Below are positions 43,839 through 51,874 of a stretch of 64,000 nucleotides of DNA, piece after piece. A model generated the notes under the pieces. The model worked only from the letters and a program-made list of their open reading frames with translations. It was not told the origin of the DNA and did no database searches. Both the position numbers and the translations under genes were made by a program. The stretch comes from CATOSP01 sp965197545 (GTDB lineage Bacteria; Chloroflexota; Dehalococcoidia; Lucifugimonadales; UBA3495), in the NCBI GenBank assembly GCA_965197545.1, contig CBDANJ010000008.1, forward strand, positions 558,001-622,000, written 5' to 3'. Each line of letters begins with the position of its first letter. The first letter of the stretch is position 1.

Positions 43839-44594
43839 ATGTATACCACTGACCAGTACGAGGGCATGCTGGCGGAGACCATCACTGTCCAAGGACACAA
43901 CGGCGACGTTGTCAACGCTTATCTGGCCAAGCCCCTGGGCGCCGGCCCCTTCCCGGGCATGGTGCTCATCCACCACGCTCCCGGTTGGGACGAGTTCTAC
44001 CGGGAGACGGCCCGCAGGTTCGCCCATCACGGCTACATGACCATCTCCCCCAATCTCTACCAGCGCAACGGTCATGGAGACCCGGGGGAGATCGCCGGTA
44101 AAGTCCGGGAGTCGGGCGGCATTGCCGATGACCAGGCCCTGGGCGACGTGGAAGCCTCTATGCAGTACCTCCGGTCTCTGCCCAACCTCAATGGCAAGGT
44201 CGGCTTGTTCGGGACTTGCTCCGGCGGACGCCTCACATTCCTTACCGCCTGCCGCATCCAGGGTTTCAACGCCGCCATCGAATGCTGGGGAGGCCGCGTG
44301 GTCGCATCCGGAGACGAGCTAACCGCCAACCAACCCGTCGCGCCCATCGACTATACCGCCGACCTCACCTGCCCTCTCCTGGGTCTGTTTGGCAACGATG
44401 ACGCCAGCCCGACGGTGGAACAAGTGAATCAGCACGAAGAAGTCTTAAAACAGCACGGCAAGAATTACGAGTTCCACCGCTACGACGGCGCAGGCCATGG
44501 GTTCTTCTACTACGACCGCGCCATGTACCGTCAGGAGCAGGCGGTGGACGGCTGGAACAAGGTCTACGCCTTCCTCGGACAGCACCTTTCATAG
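43839..44594 (+). CDS. Dienelactone hydrolase family protein
   Basis: A 251-residue alpha/beta hydrolase of the DLH type. The nucleophile is Cys127 in GTCSGGR, as in true dienelactone hydrolases that use Cys rather than Ser. Asp lies in LGLFGNDDASP near 185 and His in YDGAGHGFF near 226, completing the Cys-Asp-His triad. It may open lactones formed in aromatic breakdown, though many homologues act on other esters. AGGAG stands seven bases before the ATG. A strong terminator follows its stop. Confidence 0.9.
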   Translation: MYTTDQYEGMLAETITVQGHNGDVVNAYLAKPLGAGPFPGMVLIHHAPGWDEFYRETARRFAHHGYMTISPNLYQRNGHGDPGEIAGKVRESGGIADDQALGDVEASMQYLRSLPNLNGKVGLFGTCSGGRLTFLTACRIQGFNAAIECWGGRVVASGDELTANQPVAPIDYTADLTCPLLGLFGNDDASPTVEQVNQHEEVLKQHGKNYEFHRYDGAGHGFFYYDRAMYRQEQAVDGWNKVYAFLGQHLS

Positions 44595-44633
44595 CCGGAA
44601 TTACATTCAAACGGTAGAAGGTCCGCTAAAACC

Positions 44634-44665
44634 AAAAAGCCCCCGTGAGTTTCCGGGGGCTTTTT
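44634..44665. terminator. Bidirectional rho-independent terminator
   Basis: An A5 run, an inverted repeat GCCCCCG/CCGGGGGC with a short loop, and a T5 run lie between convergent genes (hydrolase on plus, lipoprotein on minus). The symmetry lets it serve both strands. Confidence 0.9.
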
Positions 44666-44672
44666 CACGCCT

Positions 44673-45224
44673 CTATGGCTGGGTGCAGTTGTCTAAAGGC
44701 ACCTCTTCTTTCACGACTCGGTGCTGCTCCCCCAACTGCCGGGACGAGACTATTAGCTTCAGGTCGCCCGCCCCAAGGTCGAACTTATCGGTGTGTATCG
44801 ATTTGCTGCCGGTCTCGCCGATCTGGACGGTCAACTCTGAACCCGTGCCGCCCGGCCTGTACATGGCGCCGGAGCCGTTCATTACCCGAAAAGTGGTCCA
44901 TGCAATTTTCTTGGAGTTGTTAATGACGGAAAAGGTCAGGTTCAGGCCGTCCGCGCCACCTCCCTCCGGGGGTCCCCAGGTGCATTGATCGATCACTACG
45001 GATACGATTTCCCCTGATTTCGCCTTCTCCATGACCTGGCCGAGCCCTCCCGTTTCCGACCTGGCCACTGCACCCACTTCTGTCGAGGCGGGAGCCTCCG
45101 GGCCCGTGGTAGCGTCAGGAGCGTCAGACGCGGCCGGGGCGCTGCCGCCGCAGGCCACCAACAGCATCGCCGCCACTGCTCCCATCGCCGCCAACCTGTG
45201 CAACGCCTTGACCATATCATTCAT
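44673..45224 (-). CDS. Lipoprotein of unknown function
   Basis: A 183-residue protein with a signal peptide and lipobox LLVAC (Cys25). A low-complexity Ala/Pro/Thr/Asp linker extends to about residue 60. The mature part has two Cys residues (DQCTWG and LDNCTQP) that could form a disulphide, and a beta-rich pattern (GLNLTFSVINNSKKIAWTTF) resembling DUF4352-type immunoglobulin-like domains. GGAGG lies just upstream of ATG 45224. It is convergent with the hydrolase and ends at the shared terminator. Confidence 0.75.
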   Translation of the reverse strand: MNDMVKALHRLAAMGAVAAMLLVACGGSAPAASDAPDATTGPEAPASTEVGAVARSETGGLGQVMEKAKSGEIVSVVIDQCTWGPPEGGGADGLNLTFSVINNSKKIAWTTFRVMNGSGAMYRPGGTGSELTVQIGETGSKSIHTDKFDLGAGDLKLIVSSRQLGEQHRVVKEEVPLDNCTQP

Positions 45225-45361
45225 TGCTCAACCTCCTGATTTGAAGCTATAGGAAATCGTCGGACCGATCAGGCAATGCGAGTCGATATAAGTGGAGTCC
45301 CTGGTAAGTTGAACGCATTCTATGGCCCCTTACAACGGGCCGCAAGGACTTTCCGGCAAGA

Positions 45362-45390
45362 TTAAACCCTATTGATTAACCCTGTACAAT
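45362..45390 (+). promoter_or_regulatory. Candidate promoter upstream of the DinB-like gene
   Basis: TTAAAC at 45362-45367 and TACAAT at 45385-45390 with 17 bases between them lie about 80 bases before the ATG at 45470. The -10 is good, the -35 partial. Confidence 0.45.
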
Positions 45391-45411
45391 TTGGGACAGT
45401 TAAGACTTAGC

Positions 45412-45440
45412 CGGGACCGATGAGACCATGTCCGGTCCCG
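45412..45440. promoter_or_regulatory. Perfect 8-bp inverted repeat in the leader, possible operator
   Basis: CGGGACCG at 45412-45419 and its exact complement CGGTCCCG at 45433-45440 lie just downstream of the proposed start site. Position fits a repressor operator or an mRNA hairpin; no T-run follows, so it is not a terminator. Confidence 0.45.
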
Positions 45441-45469
45441 CTGAAATGTAGAACTTTGAAGGAGACACG

Positions 45470-46309
45470 ATGGCTGCTAACCAGATGGACAACGTGATCA
45501 GACTGGTATGCTCCGAGGCGGAGCGTTTAGGGGAGTTCTTGTCCGGGCTCAACGAGACGGACTGGGCCAAGGCCAGCTACTGCGAAGGATGGGTGATCGG
45601 AGACGTGGTAGGGCACCTGGCGGGTGGGGCCGAGAACTGGATTAACTCAATCAATAGAGCGGTGAACGGGGACTCCAACCCACCCGAGGGCCAGACTTTT
45701 CTCGCGCCGGGAGACCGGGCTTCCAACGTTACGGCGGACAGCGCTAGGAACGCCTACCAGCAACAGGGAACCCAGTTATTGGAACGCTTCAAGACCGGAT
45801 ACGCCCAGTTGGCCGAGGTGCTGGGCGGGTTGAAGCCCGAGGACTGGGACAAACCCTGCTTCCACCGGAGGGGGGCCATGCCCATCGGAGGTTACGTGGA
45901 AGTCAGGCTCCAAGAATTGACCGTCCACAGCTGGGACATCCGTTGGGGAGTCGACCCTTCGGCTCAGATGTGGGAAGACGCTCTTGGCGTTATGGTGGGC
46001 CGGGTGCCCCGCTGGGTGAGCAACGCCTTCCAACCCGGCCTGTCCCTCCCGGCCCCCGTGCGTTACCGCTTCGAAGTGTCGCAGCCGGTCCCGGTGCACG
46101 AGGACTATGTAGTCACTCAGGAAGAGTTCCAGGTCGAGACCGGTCAGCAAGGTCCCGCCGACGTAACATTCCGTTGCAACACGGGCGACTACATACTTCT
46201 AATCTTCGGACGGCTCGACGTCGCCGAGGCGGTTTCATCCGGGCGGCTGTCAGTCGAGGGGCCGCAGGACCTGGCCGCCAACTTTACGGAGTGGTTCCTG
46301 GGCTTCTGA
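45470..46309 (+). CDS. Maleylpyruvate isomerase/DinB-like metal-dependent protein
   Basis: A 279-residue protein of the MDMPI/DinB superfamily. The N-terminal four-helix bundle contains the first metal His in GDVVGHLAGGAENW, and the second and third ligands probably lie in RLQELTVHSWDIRWG (about 145-160). The C-terminal region (TFRCNTGDYILLIFGRLDVA) resembles the SCP2-like domain that often follows. Members use mycothiol or other thiols; there is no evidence for mycothiol here. A GAAGGAG site precedes the ATG. Confidence 0.85.
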   Translation: MAANQMDNVIRLVCSEAERLGEFLSGLNETDWAKASYCEGWVIGDVVGHLAGGAENWINSINRAVNGDSNPPEGQTFLAPGDRASNVTADSARNAYQQQGTQLLERFKTGYAQLAEVLGGLKPEDWDKPCFHRRGAMPIGGYVEVRLQELTVHSWDIRWGVDPSAQMWEDALGVMVGRVPRWVSNAFQPGLSLPAPVRYRFEVSQPVPVHEDYVVTQEEFQVETGQQGPADVTFRCNTGDYILLIFGRLDVAEAVSSGRLSVEGPQDLAANFTEWFLGF

Positions 46310-47195
46310 CGTCTTCCAGCGCCCAGACTCGGCAACGCCCGTCAGCGGCCGCGGCGGCCATCAGCCGGTTGTCGGAGGAGAACCCCGCGCCGTACATTCC
46401 CTTGACAGGCGTCTTTACATAGGCCAGCAGGTCCATGGACTCCGCCGACACCACTCCCGCGCCGTGGTCGAACGTCACACCAATCATGGAGCCGTCGGCT
46501 GAAAGGGCGAACGAGAACGGCTTATACGAAGACAGGTCTACGGACCGGACTATAGACCAGTCATCCGTCGACCTTGCGACGAGGGTTCCCTCGTGACCTA
46601 GCGACCACATAATCCGGCTACCCGGCGCAATCCCCAACGTTCCCACGGCCACCGAATGCCCGGTCAAGGAATGCAGCCGCGTGCCTTCAGGAACGCTCCA
46701 CAGTTGTATCTCGTCGAAGACGCCAGATGCCGCCAACACGGTAGAATCAGGGGTGAAGGCGACAGAAGTGACGTTCTTGGGATGCCCGCGCAGTACAGTA
46801 GGTTCCGCGTCCGCATCCTCGTCGAATGGCCAGAGCCGGACCGTCCCGTCATAGGACGGTGAGGCGATCCATTTTCCGTCGGGCGAAACCATAGGCGCGG
46901 TTACTGTGTTGCGGTGTCCGGTGAGCGTCTTCAAAAGCTCACCGGACAGATAGTCCCAAACCCGGACGGTCCTGTCGGTCGACCCTGTTATCAGCGTCCC
47001 GCCGTCACGGGTCAGGCAGAGCCCGTTGACGCACTTCTCATGCCCTTGAAAAGTCCTGACCAGCTCGAAGGACGGTACCGACCAGACTTGGGCCATCCCG
47101 TCCATACCGCAGGTCACCAACTCCTCACCGCCCGGTGTGAACAACACGGACATGGCATGTCTCGGATGCGCCTTGAATTCCGCGACGAGTTCCAA
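46284..47195 (-). CDS. WD40-repeat protein
   Basis: About 303 residues made of WD40 units such as TLITGSTDRTVRVWDYLSGE, IASPSYDGTVRLWPFDED and VLAASGVFDEIQLWSVPEG, ending RCRVWALEDV; seven blades are plausible. TTG 47195 is proposed as start because GGAGGG lies six bases upstream. A longer frame to 47360 enters a dispersed repeat. No signal peptide or other domain is visible, so it is probably a cytoplasmic scaffold. Its last 26 bases overlap the end of the convergent DinB-like gene. Confidence 0.8.
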   Translation of the reverse strand: MELVAEFKAHPRHAMSVLFTPGGEELVTCGMDGMAQVWSVPSFELVRTFQGHEKCVNGLCLTRDGGTLITGSTDRTVRVWDYLSGELLKTLTGHRNTVTAPMVSPDGKWIASPSYDGTVRLWPFDEDADAEPTVLRGHPKNVTSVAFTPDSTVLAASGVFDEIQLWSVPEGTRLHSLTGHSVAVGTLGIAPGSRIMWSLGHEGTLVARSTDDWSIVRSVDLSSYKPFSFALSADGSMIGVTFDHGAGVVSAESMDLLAYVKTPVKGMYGAGFSSDNRLMAAAAADGRCRVWALEDVRSPGTTP

Positions 47196-47227
47196 TGAAG
47201 GCCCTCCAAACAATTTTTCCAATCGTT

Positions 47228-47257
47228 CCCCGTCATTCCCACTTTCGCGGGAATCTG
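47228..47257. repeat. Dispersed palindromic repeat
   Basis: CCCGTCATTCCCACTTTCGC with GGGAATC after it forms a palindrome (ATTCCC/GGGAAT). This CGTCATTCCCGCGAAAGCG-type unit is a widespread intergenic repeat. It lies between the divergent WD40 and membrane-protein genes. Confidence 0.5.
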
Positions 47258-47330
47258 GTTCACCCCACCCGGGCGTACCCGTTTTGCAACCTTGACGCTT
47301 AATGCGCGGAATCCAGCCGGGGACGCCCAC

Positions 47331-48602
47331 ATGAATACGCGGATGCAATCTCAGGGCCAACTGTCCGGCAGACCCCGCAAGCCATTGTGGGTACTGACCG
47401 CAGTACTGGTCTTCATCACATCCGGCGCATGTTGCGAGGGGGATGCAAACGAAGGCATCACAGATTTTAGAATCGACGCCACCGGGACGATCTTCACCAT
47501 TCCGGTGGCGTATACCAGCCGCAACGGTGGACTAACCTGGAAAGAATCTGCGGAAGTCCGGGAACTCCCGCAGCCGGAAACACAGTCCAGCCACATGGTT
47601 GAAACTCCAAGGGGGGCCTACGCAATCACGGATGCGGGCATCCATCATATAGAGAATGATGAACTGGTCTACTCTACATTGCATCTCCAACAAGACTCTA
47701 GCCAGTGGGCCCAGCGCCACTTGGCCAGTGAGGTAAGTTGCGAATCGCCCACGACGAAGCCTTATGGCATCATTTTCGACGAAATCAGCGGAAATCTGAT
47801 TGTAGCAATGGGCATCTTGGGAGTTGTCATAGGCCGTCCTGACGGCTCATGGATTGAAGCCGGCGTGGGACCCTATTCACCGGTAGACATCTCGTTCATA
47901 AGAAAGCTGAAGCTTCTGTCAGCGTCGGGCTTCTGGATTTCCAGCCTCGCGCTGGCCCTCGCCTTCAACGGCGTGGCTGTTGCGCTGGCGGCAAGTTTCC
48001 GGGAAGACATCTTGAGGATATTCCCGGTTCGCCCCGGGTATGCCGTTGTGTTCTCTTTCATCTTCCTCCTCGTCATTATTGCGATCTCCTTCGTCTTCGC
48101 CTTTGGGATCGTGGTCGTCGAGGGCATTTTCATTACCAGGACATTGGTCTGGGCAGTTCTTCCGCTCACGGCAATTTTAGTCGTGGCCTTGCCGCTCTTG
48201 ACACCAAGGGAGTTGCGATTAGGCGCAGTCCGCCGAAGCGTCGCCCTGACATTCGGCATACTCACGGTAGCTTCGTTTATTGTTTCTATTGCTTCGCAAT
48301 GGACCAAAGGCCAAGAGACCGTTGGGATATATCTCAACTCAGGTTTAGTCCAATTTTTAATAATCACTTCCGGTCTCTTGTTTGCCGTGCCTACCCTGGT
48401 CTTGTCACAGCCCATGGGAAGGCAGTTGAAAATCGTGATGGCGTCAATCGGGGTGACTTACGTGCTCTTAGCGTCGGTCTACTTGTTGTGGCTCGGAGAC
48501 TTCCTTATAGTCAGCGACGTGGGCGTTTGGTCTCTATTCCTGCCAATAGCGGTTGCCTTCGCCCTCTACATCTACTTGTTGCGCTCGCCGTGCGAGACTT
48601 GA
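47331..48602 (+). CDS. Membrane protein with BNR-like external region, unknown function
   Basis: About 423 residues from ATG 47331. An N-terminal hydrophobic segment (LWVLTAVLVFITSGACC) may be a signal or lipoprotein anchor. The next 150 residues include TSRNGGLTWKES, a BNR/Asp-box of sialidase-like propellers, and a degraded propeller pattern. The C-terminal half has about eight membrane spans between 195 and 423. I do not recognise the family. The ribosome site is weak and an ATG at 47343 is possible. It is less GC-rich than its neighbours. Confidence 0.65.
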   Translation: MNTRMQSQGQLSGRPRKPLWVLTAVLVFITSGACCEGDANEGITDFRIDATGTIFTIPVAYTSRNGGLTWKESAEVRELPQPETQSSHMVETPRGAYAITDAGIHHIENDELVYSTLHLQQDSSQWAQRHLASEVSCESPTTKPYGIIFDEISGNLIVAMGILGVVIGRPDGSWIEAGVGPYSPVDISFIRKLKLLSASGFWISSLALALAFNGVAVALAASFREDILRIFPVRPGYAVVFSFIFLLVIIAISFVFAFGIVVVEGIFITRTLVWAVLPLTAILVVALPLLTPRELRLGAVRRSVALTFGILTVASFIVSIASQWTKGQETVGIYLNSGLVQFLIITSGLLFAVPTLVLSQPMGRQLKIVMASIGVTYVLLASVYLLWLGDFLIVSDVGVWSLFLPIAVAFALYIYLLRSPCET

Positions 48603-48633
48603 CGGCAACAAACGAAGTCTCGCTTACGCGGCG

Positions 48634-50208
48634 CTAGGTCCTCGCCCGGCCCCGCCGCAGCGCCCGGCCCGGAAGCGCGCCGGTGTTCCCACCCTTGTCT
48701 ATCACCACCTGGCCGTTGACGATTACATAGTCGATTCCGATGGGGTAGCGCTTGGGGTCGTCCTTGGTGGCGTGGGTCTTCACCGTGTTGGGATTGAATA
48801 GGACGATATCGGCCTTAAAGCCGTCCCTGAGGAGCCCCCGGTCGGGCAGACCCAGACGCTGGGCCGGGAACGAAGTCATCTTGCGGATGGCCTCGGGGAG
48901 CCGGAGGTGCTTTTCCGCGCGAACGAACTCGGCCAACACTATCGGGAAGCAACCGTAGGTCCTTGGATTAGGGTACTCGCCGAACAAAATGGCGTCGCTG
49001 GCTATCATCCCCATTGGGTGGGAAACGAAGTCCGGCAATGTCTGCGGGTTGGTGCCGAGACCCACGGTGGAGATCCCCAGGTTTTCTTCGACGAGCAGGT
49101 CAAACAGGGCGTCCGCCGGGTCCTGGCCCCGCATCTCGGCAATGTCGGTAATCAGCCGCCCATCGTATTTCGCGTTTTCAGGCCGGGTGAAGTTGGTCAG
49201 CCAATTGTTATAGAGCCTGTCTGGGGCAACTTCCCGCTTCATTCTCGCCCGGTCGTCGGCGTCCTGCAGCGCGGCCATTAGCCGCTCCGGGCCGCCGTCT
49301 TTGGCCCAGTGGGGCAGTCCAATGGTCACGGTGGTGCCGGAGTACGGGTAGGTATAGCAGTCGAAGGTGACGTCCAATCCCTCGTCCCTGGCATTTTCCA
49401 CCAACCCCAGGTAGTCGAGGTGACTGCCAACGCCCTGTGCGCTCTGGCGGTAATGGGTCAGGTGGACCGGTATCCCGCTGCGCCTGCCAATCTCCAGCGC
49501 CTCTTCCCACGGCGCGAGCAGTCCCCGGGACCGGAGGCTGGCCCGGGTATGGGTGTGGTAGATGCCACCCAGGGAAGCTGAAACCTCGGATAATATGCTC
49601 AGCTCTTCGGTATTGGCGTAGGAGCCTGGCGGATAGTCCAGGCCGGTGGAGAGGCCCCACGCGCCTTCCTCCATCGCCTCCCTGACCACCGACTTCATGT
49701 CCTCCATCTCGGCTGCCGTGGCGGGGCGGTCGTTCCAACCCACGCCCCAGATTCGCACCGGGGAATTCCCCAAAATGTAGGCTATGTTGATCGCAACGGT
49801 GTTGTCGTATTTCCCCAGCATGTCCGCCACGGTGAGCCAGTCCGCCGGTAAGGGCGGATACCCGTTCAGTCCCGAGTCCAGCCAGATGTACCGTTCCAAC
49901 TCCTCGCGGGTCTTGAACGGGGCATGGGATATTCCGTCGATACCCACCAGTTCGGTGGTCACGCCCTGGCGCACCTTCGGGTCATGGTGGGGCTCCCCCA
50001 GGATTGTCAGACCCGCATGGGAGTGGAGGTCGACAAACCCCGGGCAGACCACGTAGCCGGTGGCGTCTATCACCCGGTCCGCTTCCAGGTGGGATACGTC
50101 TCCCCGGTGGACCGTTACGGCGTTTCCGTTGACCAGTACGGCAGCATGGAAACCGGGGCTGCCGCTGCCGTCGATGATGAGGCCGTTCTTGATAAGCAAT
50201 TCAGACAT
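48634..50208 (-). CDS. D-aminoacylase-type amidohydrolase (N-acyl-D-amino-acid deacylase family)
   Basis: A 524-residue amidohydrolase. PGFVDLHSHAGLTI carries the HxH metal ligands (68-70 region), IYHTHTRASL and VHLTHYRQS supply further His, and SDAILFGEYPNPRTYG contains the conserved Asp. The D-aminoacylase Cys ligand motif (GNCGIS in relatives) is replaced by GIDGIS, so the metal site differs from that of the model enzyme. It should deacylate N-acyl-D-amino acids or related amides. GGAGTGA precedes the ATG. The gene stands alone between a convergent membrane protein and a palindromic element. Confidence 0.88.
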   Translation of the reverse strand: MSELLIKNGLIIDGSGSPGFHAAVLVNGNAVTVHRGDVSHLEADRVIDATGYVVCPGFVDLHSHAGLTILGEPHHDPKVRQGVTTELVGIDGISHAPFKTREELERYIWLDSGLNGYPPLPADWLTVADMLGKYDNTVAINIAYILGNSPVRIWGVGWNDRPATAAEMEDMKSVVREAMEEGAWGLSTGLDYPPGSYANTEELSILSEVSASLGGIYHTHTRASLRSRGLLAPWEEALEIGRRSGIPVHLTHYRQSAQGVGSHLDYLGLVENARDEGLDVTFDCYTYPYSGTTVTIGLPHWAKDGGPERLMAALQDADDRARMKREVAPDRLYNNWLTNFTRPENAKYDGRLITDIAEMRGQDPADALFDLLVEENLGISTVGLGTNPQTLPDFVSHPMGMIASDAILFGEYPNPRTYGCFPIVLAEFVRAEKHLRLPEAIRKMTSFPAQRLGLPDRGLLRDGFKADIVLFNPNTVKTHATKDDPKRYPIGIDYVIVNGQVVIDKGGNTGALPGRALRRGRART

Positions 50209-50262
50209 GCGTCACTCCTATGGTCGAGATTCTGGGGCCACAACCGCTGGCTGTAAAGGGTG

Positions 50263-50367
50263 GTCTGAACCGTGACTCATTTGATTCAAGGATTTGCCTG
50301 ATTTCCCGCCTTCCTTGAAGACCTCCAATCACGGAAATCACCGCATCACGAACATCACAGTTCAGAC
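50263..50367. repeat. MITE-like inverted-repeat element, TCTGAAC family, copy 1
   Basis: Ends GTCTGAACCGTGA and the complement of GTCTGAACTGTGA enclose about 105 bases with inner partial symmetry (GGATTTGCCTGATTTC and complement-like sequence). A second member lies at 54481-54582. It sits upstream of the NIPSNAP gene and may supply or block its promoter. Confidence 0.7.
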
Positions 50368-50450
50368 AATGAATTGCCTCCGTCTTGGGGCGTTTGCTAC
50401 ACTGGCCGCGTAGTCCACCCTTCATATCCAGTCCCGTTAAGGAGCCGCGC

Positions 50451-51065
50451 ATGATATACGAAGTCCGTACCTACGATCTCAAGCCAGGCTCAGTTGCCCA
50501 GTACGAGGAGAACTTCGGAAACGCTCTAAAGTACAGGGAACAATACTCCAAGCTCGCCGCCTTCTGGCACACGGAGATCGGGCCGCTGAACCAGATCATC
50601 CACGTTTGGCCCTACGAGAACATGGACGAGCGCGAGAGGATCAGGGCTGAATCTTCCAAGGACCCCAACTGGCCGCCTCCCAGCAACGGGGCGATCCTCA
50701 ATATGAACTCGGAAATATGGACGCCCGCCCCATTCATGAAACCCATGGGCGGCGACCAGGCCCTGGGCAACATCTATGAGATGCGCACCTACACCTACCA
50801 GCCAGGATCCATCCCGGAGCTAATCCGGCTCTGGACCGATGCCCTGCCCTACCGGGAAGAGTTCTCTCCGCTGGCCGCCGGCATGTTCACCGAAACAGGG
50901 AACCTCAACAAGTGGATGCACGTCTGGCCTTACAACGACCTGAACCACCGCGAAGAGGTCCGCAGGGAATCCAGCAAGTCTCCCCATTGGCCGTCCGGCG
51001 CACCCGGCCGGGTCAGCCAGGAGAACAAGATTCTGGTCCCCGCCGCCTTCTCGCCCATGCACTAA
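50451..51065 (+). CDS. NIPSNAP family protein with two repeats
   Basis: A 204-residue protein of two ferredoxin-fold NIPSNAP units. The first starts MIYEVRTYDLKPGSVAQYEE and ends near residue 100. The second starts IYEMRTYTYQPGSIPELIRL. Each has the HVWPY motif (QIIHVWPYENMDERE and KWMHVWPYNDLNHRE). The function of bacterial NIPSNAPs is unknown. ATG 50451 is preceded by AAGGAG, and a longer frame from 50385 has no ribosome site. It is followed by a strong terminator. Confidence 0.92.
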   Translation: MIYEVRTYDLKPGSVAQYEENFGNALKYREQYSKLAAFWHTEIGPLNQIIHVWPYENMDERERIRAESSKDPNWPPPSNGAILNMNSEIWTPAPFMKPMGGDQALGNIYEMRTYTYQPGSIPELIRLWTDALPYREEFSPLAAGMFTETGNLNKWMHVWPYNDLNHREEVRRESSKSPHWPSGAPGRVSQENKILVPAAFSPMH

Positions 51066-51077
51066 CAGCCCAAGAGA

Positions 51078-51112
51078 AACGCCACGCCGGTTGCGACCGG
51101 CGTGGCGTTTTT
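51078..51112 (+). terminator. Rho-independent terminator
   Basis: A 13-bp GC-rich stem (ACGCCACGCCGG and complement) with a six-base loop is followed by TTTTT, directly after the NIPSNAP stop. Confidence 0.93.
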
Positions 51113-51206
51113 CGCGCTAGGCAAAATAAAGATTGGTCCCGCGCCCGGTGAATGTGCTGACCCGGAGCGGTGCAGAGTCCCCTTTACCAGGGGTCAGTGG
51201 GGAAGG

Positions 51207-51632
51207 CTATGAGGGCCTTTCCTTCCGTTCTATCTCCCGCTCCTCGGCCTTGTCGCGTAATGGCCGGCCCTTGTCCGGATTAGGGTCCTTTACCAGTCCG
51301 TAGATCGCTCTGCCCTCATGGTCTTCGGGCAAGTACTCGGTGATTGGCATCCCTTCCTTGTCCACGAACAGCAGACAGTGGCAATACTTGTAGATCTGCA
51401 TGTCGTCGCAGGCGCAAATCCACGTCCGGTTCTTGACCTCTTCCTTCTTGTCGGGGTAGAAGCGGCACGGGCAGAGGGGTCTGCCGATGTCGTCCACGTT
51501 CTGCGCGAGACCAAGTACCACGGCCTCGGTTACGCCCTCTCCGGGGTGTGTGTATGTACCCGATTTGTCACAGTACCGTTCGATAAACACCCGCATCCGT
51601 TGGATGGCTTTGTCGCTAGGCAGGTCTGCCAA
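51207..51632 (-). CDS. Ferredoxin-thioredoxin reductase catalytic-chain homologue
   Basis: A 141-residue protein from TTG 51632, which has AAGGAG seven bases upstream. The six ligand and redox cysteines show exact FTR spacing: CPC (54-56), 16 residues, CAC (73-75), 8 residues, CHC (84-86). They build a 4Fe-4S centre next to a redox disulphide that reduces thioredoxin or a similar partner. The second motif has Ala instead of Pro. No variable subunit or thioredoxin is nearby, so it belongs to the single-chain FTR-like group of non-photosynthetic microbes. The charged C-terminal tail is an extension. Confidence 0.9.
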   Translation of the reverse strand: MADLPSDKAIQRMRVFIERYCDKSGTYTHPGEGVTEAVVLGLAQNVDDIGRPLCPCRFYPDKKEEVKNRTWICACDDMQIYKYCHCLLFVDKEGMPITEYLPEDHEGRAIYGLVKDPNPDKGRPLRDKAEEREIERKERPS

Positions 51633-51752
51633 TTGTGATCTCCTTGGGGCAATGTGCCGCCCGGTTTTTAGCCCGGCTTTGAGTCCGGTAATCCCGATCA
51701 ATGATAATAGGGCCTGTCGAATTCCGCAATGGGGACCATTGCCCGTAACTGT

Positions 51753-51844
51753 TCAGACTTGACGTGGGGGAAATCCCCCTCAATCCCCCTTTTGCGAAAG
51801 GGGGAGATTTTCCCTCACCGTTGCCTTGTTCTATTCAAGTCTGA
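51753..51844. repeat. MITE-like element with the same core as the 112-bp family but different ends
   Basis: Perfect 10-bp ends, TCAGACTTGA at 51753-51762 and TCAAGTCTGA at 51835-51844. The interior has AAATCCCCCTCAATCCCCC then TTTTGCGAAAGGGGGAGA, nearly identical to the core of the elements at 24869 and 31827. It lies between the FTR and crotonase genes. Confidence 0.7.
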
Positions 51845-51874
51845 CCAGTTGCCCTTGCCCGCGTTTCTGGGAGC

